A stretch of 64,000 nucleotides of DNA. Origin: Aliisedimentitalea scapharcae (GTDB lineage: Bacteria > Pseudomonadota > Alphaproteobacteria > Rhodobacterales > Rhodobacteraceae). Numbering within the stretch: position 1 is the first letter of the stretch; each line of letters opens with the position of its first letter. The notes beneath the pieces were generated by a model that was not told where the DNA came from, searched no databases, and worked only from the letters and a program-made list of their open reading frames with translations. Position numbers and translations under genes: made by a program. Of this stretch, positions 34,464-42,637 are shown piece after piece. Location of the stretch: NCBI RefSeq assembly GCF_045277565.1, contig NZ_CP123584.1, positions 3,100,001-3,164,000 on the forward strand, given 5' to 3'.

Positions 34464-34655
34464 GCAAATTTCGCTACGGCAAGGCTTGCATTTTTTTGAA
34501 ACTCTGTTTCGATGCGCTGAGTGACAAGTCTCGGGGGATGACAATTTGCGGCCGAAAACAGGTTGCAAATTCTGTTTTTTTTCAGCATCTTAACTCCGGG
34601 ATTGTGCAACGCAGATCCACTTGGTCTGCAGACAAGAACGAGACACAAATGTGTC
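34464..34655. promoter_or_regulatory. Divergent regulatory region with repeated motifs
   Basis: The 233-base gap between the ATPase and the binding-protein gene carries three copies of GCAAATT: plus at 34464-34470, minus at 34543-34549 and plus at 34565-34571. It also carries two palindromes: GTCTGCAGAC (34624-34633) and GACAC-AAAT-GTGTC (34642-34655), the latter just before AAGGAG. These are candidate binding sites for a regulator of the transporter. No regulator gene is adjacent. Confidence 0.35.
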
Positions 34656-34671
34656 CAACAAGGAGTGAAAA

Positions 34672-36372
34672 ATGAAAATAAAAGCCCTTTTGCTCGGCGC
34701 AATTGCCAGCACGGCCTTTGCCCCAATGGCTATGGCCGAACGCGGCTCGGACGGAAATGTCAGCATTATCTACTGGCAGGCCCCATCGATTCTAAACCCG
34801 TTCCTGTCAGGCGGCACCAAGGACACCGAAGCGGCGTCTCTGGTTGTTGAGCCGCTTGCCCGTTACGACCAGAACGGCAATCTTGTTGCGTGGCTGGCGA
34901 GCGAAGTTCCGACCGTGGACAACGGTGGAGTCAGCGAAGACCTGACCTCGATCACCTGGAAGATCGCACCGGGCCTGACCTGGTCGGATGGCTCAGCTTT
35001 TACAGCCAACGACGTAAAATTCACCGCTGACTATTGCATGCATCCGGAAGGTGGCTGTGCGCAGTTGTCGAAATACGAGGGCGTTACCGACGTCAGCGTC
35101 GTTGATGATCTGACCGTCAAAGTCACCTTTGGTGGTCCGACCCCGTTCCCCTATGGCCCCTTTGTCGGCAACGAAAGCCCGATCATCCAGCAGGCTCAAT
35201 TCGAAAACTGCATGGGTGCCAAAGCGCCCGAATGCACTGAAGCGAACTTTAACCCGGTTGGCACAGGTCCGTTCGTGGTGGATGAATTCCGCCCCAACGA
35301 CGTGATTTCCATGTCGGCCAACCAGAACTATCGCGATCCGGCCAAGCCCGCGTTTGCAACACTGACCTTCAAGGGTGGTGGCGACGCAACGGCGGCAGGT
35401 CGTGCTGTGATGGAGACCGGCGAATTTGACTATGCCTGGAATCTGCAGCTGGCACCGGAAGTGATCGCCCAGATGCAAGAAGGCGGCAAAGGCACACCGA
35501 TTGCCGGCTTTGGCCCGCTGGTTGAACGCATCATGGTCAACAACACCAACCCCGATCCGGCGTTGGGTCCGGATGAACGCGCGGTTGTGCGTCCCAACCC
35601 CAAGACCGCAGACCCGGCCGTACGCAAGGCCATGTCGATGGCCATTGACCGTCCGTTGTTGGTGGAAATCGGCTATGGCCAGGCGGGCAAGCTGACCTGT
35701 AACCTGGTTCCGGCCCCGGCGATCTATGCATCGGACAACACATCCTGTCTGACTCAGGACATCGCAGGTGCCAACAAGATGCTGGATGATGCCGGTTGGG
35801 CCAAAGGAGCCGACGGTATCCGGGCCAAGGATGGCGTCCGCCTCAGCTTCACCTACCAGACTTCGACCAACGCCGTGCGTCAGGACTTCCAAGCCCTGAT
35901 CAAACAGTGGTGGAGCGAAATCGGTATCGACGCCGAGCTGCGCAACCTGAACGCATCGGTCTTCTTTGGTGGGGATCCGGGTTCGCCTGACACCTTCCAG
36001 AAGTTCTATGCCGACGTTGAAATGTATGCCAACACCTTCAATGGTACAGATCCACAGTCCTATCTGGGCAACTACCTGTGTGACAAAGCACCCAGCCCTG
36101 CATCCCAGTGGCAGGGCGAGAACATCTCGCGCTTCTGTGATCCGGCCTATGATGAGCTGCACAAGAAGCTGACCCAGACTGCCGGAATCGATGCACGCGC
36201 AGAGATCGCCCGTCAGCTGAATGACATGATCATCGAAAGCGGATCGGTTATTCCGCTGGTGCACCGTGGTCGTCTGTCGGCGCATTCAAACACGCTGGGT
36301 GGTGTCATCCTGAATGTTTGGGACAGCGAAATCTGGAACGCTGCCGATTGGTACCGCAAAGACGGCGCCTGA
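34672..36372 (+). CDS. Peptide/dipeptide-type ABC transporter substrate-binding protein
   Basis: 566 residues of SBP family 5. The signal peptide MKIKALLLGAIASTAFAPMAMA gives export to the periplasm. Family features: IIYWQAPSILNPFLSGGTKD, LTSITWKIAPGLTWSDGSAFTANDVKFT, NPVGTGPFVVDEF, AVRKAMSMAIDRPLLVEIGYG and VFFGGDPGSPDTFQKFYADVEMY. Several cysteine pairs fit periplasmic disulfides. The ATG follows AAGGAG. The adjacent M20 and ArgE-like hydrolases suggest it binds peptides or N-acyl amino acids. A strong terminator separates it from the permease genes. Confidence 0.92.
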   Translation: MKIKALLLGAIASTAFAPMAMAERGSDGNVSIIYWQAPSILNPFLSGGTKDTEAASLVVEPLARYDQNGNLVAWLASEVPTVDNGGVSEDLTSITWKIAPGLTWSDGSAFTANDVKFTADYCMHPEGGCAQLSKYEGVTDVSVVDDLTVKVTFGGPTPFPYGPFVGNESPIIQQAQFENCMGAKAPECTEANFNPVGTGPFVVDEFRPNDVISMSANQNYRDPAKPAFATLTFKGGGDATAAGRAVMETGEFDYAWNLQLAPEVIAQMQEGGKGTPIAGFGPLVERIMVNNTNPDPALGPDERAVVRPNPKTADPAVRKAMSMAIDRPLLVEIGYGQAGKLTCNLVPAPAIYASDNTSCLTQDIAGANKMLDDAGWAKGADGIRAKDGVRLSFTYQTSTNAVRQDFQALIKQWWSEIGIDAELRNLNASVFFGGDPGSPDTFQKFYADVEMYANTFNGTDPQSYLGNYLCDKAPSPASQWQGENISRFCDPAYDELHKKLTQTAGIDARAEIARQLNDMIIESGSVIPLVHRGRLSAHSNTLGGVILNVWDSEIWNAADWYRKDGA

Positions 36373-36389
36373 TACGATCTGAGACTTGC

Positions 36390-36422
36390 GCCCCGGCCCA
36401 TCGGCCGGGGCCTTGCGTTTTT
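36390..36422 (+). terminator. Terminator/attenuator between binding protein and permeases
   Basis: GCCCCGGCC-CATC-GGCCGGGGC, a perfect 9-bp stem with a 4-base loop, followed by CTTGCG and five T. It lies 18 bases past the binding-protein stop and 88 bases before the first permease. Partial readthrough here would make more binding protein than permease, the usual stoichiometry. Confidence 0.8.
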
Positions 36423-36509
36423 GCAACGCAGGGCCTTGACCCGACCCGGGACGCGGGTAAACACCCTCAGCTCAAAACTTAGAAGACTAAGCTGCAAAGG
36501 CGCCCCTGA

Positions 36510-37517
36510 ATGCTGACCTTTACAATCCGGCGATTGGTTCTAGCCGTTCCGACGCTTTTGTTCATCAGTCTTGTGATCTTCCTGCTGCTGGAACTGGCAC
36601 CAGGCGACCCCATGGCCCAGGTCCCCCTGACCGTCCCCCCCGAAGTCAAAGAGAAAATGCGCGAGGCCCTGGGTTTGGGGCAACCGATGCATATCCGGTT
36701 CTGGAAGTGGATCGTCCAGTTTTTCTGGATCGAGCCCCAGGTCCTGATCGATTCGATTTTTGGCACCGCATTCTCCGCAGGCGATCTGCGAGTCATCTCG
36801 TGGCAGACCCGTTCGCCCGTCATGGACATCGTGGTCCAGCGGATCCCGCAGACCCTGTGGGTTGTGGGCACGGCTTACCTGGTGGCCATCGTCATCGCGA
36901 TTCCCATTGGTATCTATTCCGCCTATCGCCAATACAGCTGGTTCGACCAGGCCGGGACATTCGTGTCGATGGTCGGGTTTTCGGTGCCGCCGTTCTTTTC
37001 CGGCGTATTGGTCATCGTGATCTTTTCGGTGCAACTGGGCTGGTTCCCATCGATTTACGATACCACTCTGGTGGTCAACAGCTGGGACAGTTTCGTCAAA
37101 CAGCTGCAACAGATGGTGATGCCGGTGATGGTGTTGGCGTTGCAGATCACCGCCCAGCTCAGCCGGTTCATGCGGGCGTCGATGCTGGACAACCTGAACC
37201 AGGATTACGTGCGCACGGCCCGGGCCAAAGGTCTGAGCGAATACACCGTTGTGATGGTCCATGTGCTGCGCAATTCGATGATCCCGGTCGTCACAGTCAT
37301 CGCCCTGGGAATTCCCGCGATCTTTGGCGGTGCCATCATCACCGAACAGGTGTTCAAGGTGAACGGAATCGGCCAGCTTCTGATCGGTGCGATTCAGGCC
37401 AATGACCTGCCCATGGTGCAGACGCTGACCTTCATCTTCGCAGTGCTGATCGTTCTCTTCAACCTCGTCGCAGACGTGCTCTACGGCATTCTTGATCCGA
37501 GGATCCGCTATGACTGA
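36510..37517 (+). CDS. Peptide-type ABC transporter permease 1 (DppB-like)
   Basis: 335 residues, starting with the family's MLTFTIRRLVLAVPTLLFISLVIFLLLELAPGDP. Several membrane segments follow. The EAA-type cytoplasmic loop is DYVRTARAKGLSEYTVVMVHVLRNSMIPVVT, which docks to the ATPase. The unusually long first periplasmic stretch (residues 45-105, WKWIVQFFWIEPQVLIDSIF) resembles that of other DppB-like permeases with an inserted loop. The stop overlaps permease 2 by 8 bases, so the two are coupled. Confidence 0.92.
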   Translation: MLTFTIRRLVLAVPTLLFISLVIFLLLELAPGDPMAQVPLTVPPEVKEKMREALGLGQPMHIRFWKWIVQFFWIEPQVLIDSIFGTAFSAGDLRVISWQTRSPVMDIVVQRIPQTLWVVGTAYLVAIVIAIPIGIYSAYRQYSWFDQAGTFVSMVGFSVPPFFSGVLVIVIFSVQLGWFPSIYDTTLVVNSWDSFVKQLQQMVMPVMVLALQITAQLSRFMRASMLDNLNQDYVRTARAKGLSEYTVVMVHVLRNSMIPVVTVIALGIPAIFGGAIITEQVFKVNGIGQLLIGAIQANDLPMVQTLTFIFAVLIVLFNLVADVLYGILDPRIRYD

Positions 37518-38421
37518 GCTTTCCAATCCCGTCCCCACGGCCCCGCCGCGCAGTCAATGGCTGGACGTCTGGGACCAGTTCAAGACCCACAAGGGTGCCA
37601 TGATCGGCGCGATTCTGTTCATCATGATCGTGCTTGGCGTCTATCTGGGCCCGTTCTTCTGGGATATCGACCCGACCCGGATCGACATCCGCTCTCGCAA
37701 TCAGGGCATGACGTTTGCGCACCCCTTTGGCACCGACCAACTGGGTCGCGACATGCTGGCCCGGATGATGGCCGGTGGACAGACATCTGTGTCGGTCGGC
37801 ATTACCGCAATGTTGCTGGCGCTGTTCCTGGGATCGTTCATCGGTGTGCTGGCCGGGTTCTTCAAGAAGCTCGACGGGCCGTTGATGCGGCTGACCGACC
37901 TGTTTCTGGCCTTGCCGCTGCTGCCGCTGTTGCTGGTCATGATGTTGCTGTTCCGCGAACGGCTGAATGCAATGTTCGGGCTGGAACAGGGAATTTTCAT
38001 CCTGATCGTGGTCTCGATCGGGATCACATCATGGATGCCGACCGCACGGATCGTGCGCGGCGATGTTCTGGCGCTGAAGGAACGGGAGTTTGTTTTGGCC
38101 GCCCGATCCATCGGCACCACCAATACCAAGCTGATCACCCGGCACATCCTGCCCAATGTCCTGTCTCCGATCATGGTGTCCGCGACGCTGGGGATTGCTA
38201 CCGCGATCATCACCGAAAGCGCGCTTTCGTTCCTGGGACTGGGCTTTCCGCCGGATTTCCCGACGTGGGGTCGTCTGTTGTTTGATGCGACCGACTATCT
38301 GCAACAACACCCCGAACGGGTGTTCTGGCCCGGTATGGCGATCTCGCTGACGGTGCTTAGCGTCAACTATCTGGGCGATGGTCTGCGCGACGCATTGGAT
38401 CCGCGGATCCGCGGCCGCTGA
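37510..38421 (+). CDS. Peptide-type ABC transporter permease 2 (DppC-like)
   Basis: 303 residues from the ATG of MTELSNPVPTAPPRSQ, with the OppC N-terminal region before the first membrane helix. The family stretch is AHPFGTDQLGRDMLARMMAGGQTSVSVG, and the EAA loop is EREFVLAARSIGTTNTKLITRHILPNVLSPI. It ends LGDGLRDALDPRIRGR, the usual C-terminus. It overlaps permease 1 by 8 bases. A strong terminator follows 23 bases after the stop and closes the transporter operon. Confidence 0.93.
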   Translation: MTELSNPVPTAPPRSQWLDVWDQFKTHKGAMIGAILFIMIVLGVYLGPFFWDIDPTRIDIRSRNQGMTFAHPFGTDQLGRDMLARMMAGGQTSVSVGITAMLLALFLGSFIGVLAGFFKKLDGPLMRLTDLFLALPLLPLLLVMMLLFRERLNAMFGLEQGIFILIVVSIGITSWMPTARIVRGDVLALKEREFVLAARSIGTTNTKLITRHILPNVLSPIMVSATLGIATAIITESALSFLGLGFPPDFPTWGRLLFDATDYLQQHPERVFWPGMAISLTVLSVNYLGDGLRDALDPRIRGR

Positions 38422-38443
38422 GCTCCAAAAAAGAACATGAATA

Positions 38444-38471
38444 CAGCCGCCCCACCCGGGCGGCTGTTTTT
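38444..38471 (+). terminator. Rho-independent terminator of the ABC operon
   Basis: CAGCCGCCC/GGGCGGCTG, a perfect 9-bp stem with a 5-base loop, followed by TTTTTG. It ends the binding-protein/permease operon and insulates the YeeE gene downstream. Confidence 0.88.
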
Positions 38472-38630
38472 GTTTCACCCACCCCGATATTGCAGAATTG
38501 GATTTTGAAACCCGCCCCTCATCCAGAAGGATTTCCCGAACGGGAGCGATGAATCATATTCACATACCATTGATTTTGATTTCATTCCCGATCAAGTGGG
38601 AAATAATTCTGTTTCCGGCTGGAGAAAGAC

Positions 38631-39704
38631 ATGTTCGAGACATTCGGGTTTGAAGATACTACCGCACGCGAGGTCAGCGTTCTGTTTGCCTTGGGTTTGG
38701 GACTGCTGTTCGGTCTGCTGGCGCAGATCACGCGGTTCTGTTTTCGCCGCGCCATCGTCGGTGACGATCGCAAACAGGCCGCCGGTGTCTGGTTCATGGC
38801 GCTCGCACTGGCGGTTATGGGGACGCAAGCAGCGGCCCACGTCGGTTGGATTTCCTTTGACAGCCACCGCCTGATGTCATCCGACCTGCCGGTTTTGGTC
38901 ATCCTTGCGGGTGGCCTGCTCTTTGGGGGTGGCATGGTCTTGACCCGGGGCTGTATTTCCCGTCTGACCGTCCTGAGCGGCGCGGGTAACCTGCGGGCGC
39001 TGACCTGCGTCGTGGTCTTTGCCATAGCGGCCCACGCAACGCTCAAGGGGGTTCTGGCCCCTCTTGCGGCCACCCTACGTCAAACAACCGTCGATCTGGG
39101 CGGCACGGTTTCACTGGCCGCCCTGCCCGGCGGCGCACTGGTCTGGAGCGCGATTCTTGTGGCACTGGCGATCTTTATCGCTGTTCGCTCAGGAGCCCGC
39201 CCGGCCCTGTTGTTGGGGGCGGGTCTGATCGGTGCGTTGGTGCCGTTGGGTTGGGTCGGGACCGGGTTCATCCTGTTTGACGAATTCGACCCGATCGCCA
39301 TGGAAAGCCTGTCCTTTACCCGACCATCAGCCGATGCGTTGTTCTATACCATCGCGTCAACGTCGATCCCCGCCGGTTTTGGCAGCGCGCTGATCGGTGG
39401 CGTATTGATCGGCGGGTTGGTCGCGGCCCTGTTGACCCGTCAATTCCGCTGGCAGAGCTTTGACAGCCCGCGCCAGACCGGCCGGTATCTGGCCGGTGCG
39501 TCTTTGATGGGGGTCGGTGGGGTTCTGGCCGGTGGATGTACTGTTGGGGCCGGGCTGGCCGGCATCCCAACGCTCAGCTTTGCGGCGTTCTTGGCCCTGG
39601 CGGCGATTGCCGCCGGTGGTTGGGGCACGGCAAAGCTGCTTAATGCAGCTTTTGACGGATCCGACGGATCGCCAGCCAGACCAGACCTACAACCGGCAGA
39701 GTAA
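38631..39704 (+). CDS. YeeE/YedE-family sulfur-compound transporter
   Basis: 357 residues, nearly all membrane-embedded with 9-10 predicted helices. The family hallmark is a repeated cysteine motif: GGMVLTRGCISRLTVL in the first half and GGVLAGGCTVGAGLAG in the second, plus QITRFCFRRA near the N-terminus. TsuA of this family imports thiosulfate through cysteine relays, so thiosulfate or another sulfur species is the likely cargo (inferred). The ATG follows GGAG. The upstream gap has an inverted repeat TTCCC-8 bases-GGGAA (38585-38602). Its 3' end overlaps the convergent DUF3422 gene by 65 bases. Confidence 0.85.
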   Translation: MFETFGFEDTTAREVSVLFALGLGLLFGLLAQITRFCFRRAIVGDDRKQAAGVWFMALALAVMGTQAAAHVGWISFDSHRLMSSDLPVLVILAGGLLFGGGMVLTRGCISRLTVLSGAGNLRALTCVVVFAIAAHATLKGVLAPLAATLRQTTVDLGGTVSLAALPGGALVWSAILVALAIFIAVRSGARPALLLGAGLIGALVPLGWVGTGFILFDEFDPIAMESLSFTRPSADALFYTIASTSIPAGFGSALIGGVLIGGLVAALLTRQFRWQSFDSPRQTGRYLAGASLMGVGGVLAGGCTVGAGLAGIPTLSFAAFLALAAIAAGGWGTAKLLNAAFDGSDGSPARPDLQPAE

Positions 39705-40920
39705 TCCCGGCCGTCAACGTGCCCTTGCTGACCTCCAGCACATCCGCCAAAGGGTACACCATGTAGCTTACCAGCGAGACTGCGTAATAGCTGATCGCCA
39801 CCACGGACAGACCTTCGACGGTGTGCTGCAAACGCAGGGCCGTATCTGCCCGCCTGTCCATGCTCTCCAACAGCGCCTGATTCTGGGCGCTGCGTGCCAC
39901 ATCCACCTGGGTCCGCAAAAGCTCTCCGGCGCGGGTTGCCCGATCCGCCAGCCGCGCGACGCGCTGTTGGGTGGACTTCACCGTGCGCATGGCCGGGTCA
40001 TAGCGGCGGATCATGAATTCGGAAAACGTCTGTCGCCCCATGAAACGCTCTTCTCGCAGCAATGCAATCCGCTGGTTGACGATGGCTTCGTAGGCCCCTG
40101 TGGCCCCAAATCGAAACGCCGCCCGGGCACCGATGGTTTCCAGCTCGGTTGCGACGGACAGCAAGGGCGGCAGGGTCTCATCCGCGCGGGCCTGCCCATC
40201 TGACAGTTCGATCATCAATGCGCTCAGCCGGGTGTCCAGTTCGCCAATACGGGCTGACAGCCCCCGCACCCGCGAAAACCCAAGCATCGACATCGCCTTG
40301 TAGGTTTCGATTTCACACAGCCGCTGTACGATCCGGCCGATCCGTCGTTCGCCCGTTCCTGCGGACACAAAGACGGCGAACCGCATATGGCCTGCGCTAT
40401 CAATCCGGAAATCCCCCCCCGCAATGGCGCTGTCATCCAACACAGATGAGATGGCCAGGCTTTCGGGAACGAACCAATCGTTCAGACACGCCAGGATCGT
40501 GTCGGGGTCCGGGCGTTCCTGAACCCGCATCAGGATCGACGTGATCCGCTGCCCCGGAGCGGCCTCCAGCCAATCCTGGGGAAACACCGAAAAGTCATGC
40601 GGGTCAAACGCCCGTGCGCCGACGCCATCAGAAAACACTGTATAGCTGACGAATTCGGTATGACTTTCCCATTTCAGCGTATGGCGACCGATTTGCACCG
40701 AATGATGCGTGGCACCGGGCTGCGGGTGCGCGGCCCCGTGCCGGTCCAGCAGGTCGATCAGATGTGCCAGATCCTGTTGCCGGTCCCGATGGGCCGCCTC
40801 ATGGGGTTGTTTGACCGCCAGATAGGCAATCGTACAGGGGCTGGTCATGGCCGGGAATGGGCGGGCATGCAGCTCGTTGGTCAGCTGATACCGCAATGGA
40901 TGGTCTGTGATCGTCTGCAC
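39640..40920 (-). CDS. DUF3422 membrane-anchored protein
   Basis: About 426 residues. The conserved N-terminus DHPLRYQLTNELHARPFPAM is the DUF3422 hallmark. A soluble region with ETYKAMSMLGFSRVR and a helical stretch (residues 230-360) follows. Two membrane helices near the C-terminus (VVAISYYAVSLVSYMVYPLAD; LTAGITLPVVGLVWLAI) end in a basic tail. Overall it resembles the architecture of CorA-type membrane proteins, but the function is unknown. A GTG at 40920 behind GGAGAG is preferred over the GTG at 40944. It is convergent with, and overlaps, the YeeE gene. Confidence 0.82.
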   Translation of the reverse strand: MQTITDHPLRYQLTNELHARPFPAMTSPCTIAYLAVKQPHEAAHRDRQQDLAHLIDLLDRHGAAHPQPGATHHSVQIGRHTLKWESHTEFVSYTVFSDGVGARAFDPHDFSVFPQDWLEAAPGQRITSILMRVQERPDPDTILACLNDWFVPESLAISSVLDDSAIAGGDFRIDSAGHMRFAVFVSAGTGERRIGRIVQRLCEIETYKAMSMLGFSRVRGLSARIGELDTRLSALMIELSDGQARADETLPPLLSVATELETIGARAAFRFGATGAYEAIVNQRIALLREERFMGRQTFSEFMIRRYDPAMRTVKSTQQRVARLADRATRAGELLRTQVDVARSAQNQALLESMDRRADTALRLQHTVEGLSVVAISYYAVSLVSYMVYPLADVLEVSKGTLTAGITLPVVGLVWLAIRRIRQKLH

Positions 40921-41105
40921 GTGCGCTCTCCAAGGTTGCTCCACGTTATACCAGACCTCGATCAGGCCTCAAGAAGCGTTTTATTTCAATAGTTTAATTG
41001 AACACCATCGCATACGAACCACACAACGATGCCTGTTGACGCACTGAGGGCCAGACGCAGAGCAAACACAGGACCAATCAGCGCTCGGCTGTGACAACAG
41101 GACCG

Positions 41106-41147
41106 CAGAAAGAAAAACGCCTGCCGCACAGAGATGCGACAGGCGTT
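41106..41147 (-). terminator. Rho-independent terminator of pntAB
   Basis: On the minus strand AACGCCTG pairs with CAGGCGTT (8 bp, extended by CGCA/TGCG past a mismatch) and is followed by TTTCTTTC. It lies 43 bases after the pntB stop. Confidence 0.85.
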
Positions 41148-41190
41148 GTGTTTGTGGTTGAGATGGGCACCGGGGCACCCAGCCCAGAGA

Positions 41191-42624
41191 TTACTGGATC
41201 ATCGTCAACAGCTGGTCCAGCGATGCCTTGGCATCACCATAGAACATGCGGGTGTTGTCCTTGAAGAACAGCGGGTTTTCGATGCCGGAGTATCCGGTCC
41301 CTTGACCACGCTTGGACACGAACACCTGTTTCGCCTTCCAGCATTCCAGAACCGGCATACCGGCGATGGGGCTGTTGGGGTCTTCCTGGGCTGCCGGGTT
41401 CACGATGTCGTTCGACCCGATCACGATGGCCACATCTGTCGATGGGAAATCATCGTTGATCTCGTCCATTTCCATCACGATGTCATAGGGCACCTTGGCT
41501 TCGGCCAGCAGCACGTTCATGTGGCCTGGCAGACGTCCAGCGACCGGGTGGATCGCAAAACGCACCTCTTTGCCCTTGGCGCGCAGACGACGGGTCAGTT
41601 CGGCCACGTTCTGTTGTGCCTGTGCCACGGCCATGCCGTAACCGGGGATGATGATGACGCTGTCGGCCTCTTCCAAAGCGGTGGCAACACCGTCTGCGTC
41701 GATGGCGATCTGTTCGCCTTCGACTTCCATTGCCGGACCAGCAGTACCGCCAAAGCCGCCCAGGATCACGCTGATGAACGACCGGTTCATCGCCTTGCAC
41801 ATGATATAGGACAGGATCGCACCTGACGAACCAACCAACGCGCCGACCACGATCAGCAGATCATTGCCCAGCGAGAAGCCAATCGCCGCCGCCGCCCAGC
41901 CGGAATAGCTGTTCAGCATCGACACAACCACCGGCATGTCAGCCCCACCGATACCCATGATCAGGTGATAACCGATGAACAGCGCCGCCAGGGTCATGAT
42001 CGCCAGCGGCAGGAACCCACCGGTGCTGAAGTACCAGATCAGGCAGAGCACCGAAATCGCCGCAGCACCCGCATTCAGCATATGACCGCCGGGCAGCTTG
42101 GTTGCCGCGGACGACAGTTTGCCAGCCAGCTTGCCATAGGCCACGACAGATCCGGTAAAGGTCACCGCGCCGATAAAGATACCCAGGAACAGTTCAACCC
42201 GCAGAATGCTGACCTCGACCGAGGATTTATGCGCCAGAAGCGCCGCAAACCCTTCGAGCCCTTCACGGGCGTCGTGATCCATTGCCAGCACATTGCCCAG
42301 CTCGATGTGGGCGATCAGGCCGACAAAGACAGCCGCCAGACCCACCAGAGAGTGCATGGCTGCGACCAGTTCCGGCATTTGCGTCATCTGGACACGGGTT
42401 GCCAGTTGATAGCCGATGACACCGCCCGCCGGGATCAGCAGGATCGACAGCCACCACAGACCGGCACCGGGGCCGATCAGGGTTGCAAACACCGCCAGGC
42501 CCATGCCGACAATGCCATACCACACAGCGCGCTTCGCGCTTTCCTGACCGGACAGACCGCCAAGGGACAGGATGAAGAGAACAGCCGCAACGACATAGGC
42601 GGCAGTTGTAAAGCCAAAATCCAT
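41191..42624 (-). CDS. pntB: NAD(P) transhydrogenase subunit beta
   Basis: 477 residues starting MDFGFTTAAYVVAAVLFILSLGGLSGQESAKRA, with AAGGAGG upstream. The N-terminal half is the membrane domain II with about nine helices (GADMPVVVSMLNSYSGWAAAAIGF). The C-terminal domain III binds NADP(H): DSVIIIPGYGMAVAQAQQNVAEL, RFAIHPVAGRLPGHMNVLLAEA, VAIVIGSNDIVNPAAQEDPNSPIAGMPVLE. It couples proton entry to making NADPH from NADH. It starts 14 bases after pntA. Confidence 0.97.
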   Translation of the reverse strand: MDFGFTTAAYVVAAVLFILSLGGLSGQESAKRAVWYGIVGMGLAVFATLIGPGAGLWWLSILLIPAGGVIGYQLATRVQMTQMPELVAAMHSLVGLAAVFVGLIAHIELGNVLAMDHDAREGLEGFAALLAHKSSVEVSILRVELFLGIFIGAVTFTGSVVAYGKLAGKLSSAATKLPGGHMLNAGAAAISVLCLIWYFSTGGFLPLAIMTLAALFIGYHLIMGIGGADMPVVVSMLNSYSGWAAAAIGFSLGNDLLIVVGALVGSSGAILSYIMCKAMNRSFISVILGGFGGTAGPAMEVEGEQIAIDADGVATALEEADSVIIIPGYGMAVAQAQQNVAELTRRLRAKGKEVRFAIHPVAGRLPGHMNVLLAEAKVPYDIVMEMDEINDDFPSTDVAIVIGSNDIVNPAAQEDPNSPIAGMPVLECWKAKQVFVSKRGQGTGYSGIENPLFFKDNTRMFYGDAKASLDQLLTMIQ

Positions 42625-42637
42625 AACCACGGCCTCC

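Noticed and set aside
34993..36285. Long minus-strand open frame opposite the substrate-binding protein gene
   Set aside because: Antisense shadow; the protein has no family features while the plus-strand gene has a signal peptide and SBP_bac_5 motifs.
38560..38604. Possible second ATTC-N8-GAAT site before the YeeE gene
   Set aside because: Only an ATTC half-site is present; the right half does not read GAAT at the required spacing. The TTCCC-N8-GGGAA repeat there is mentioned only as a shape.
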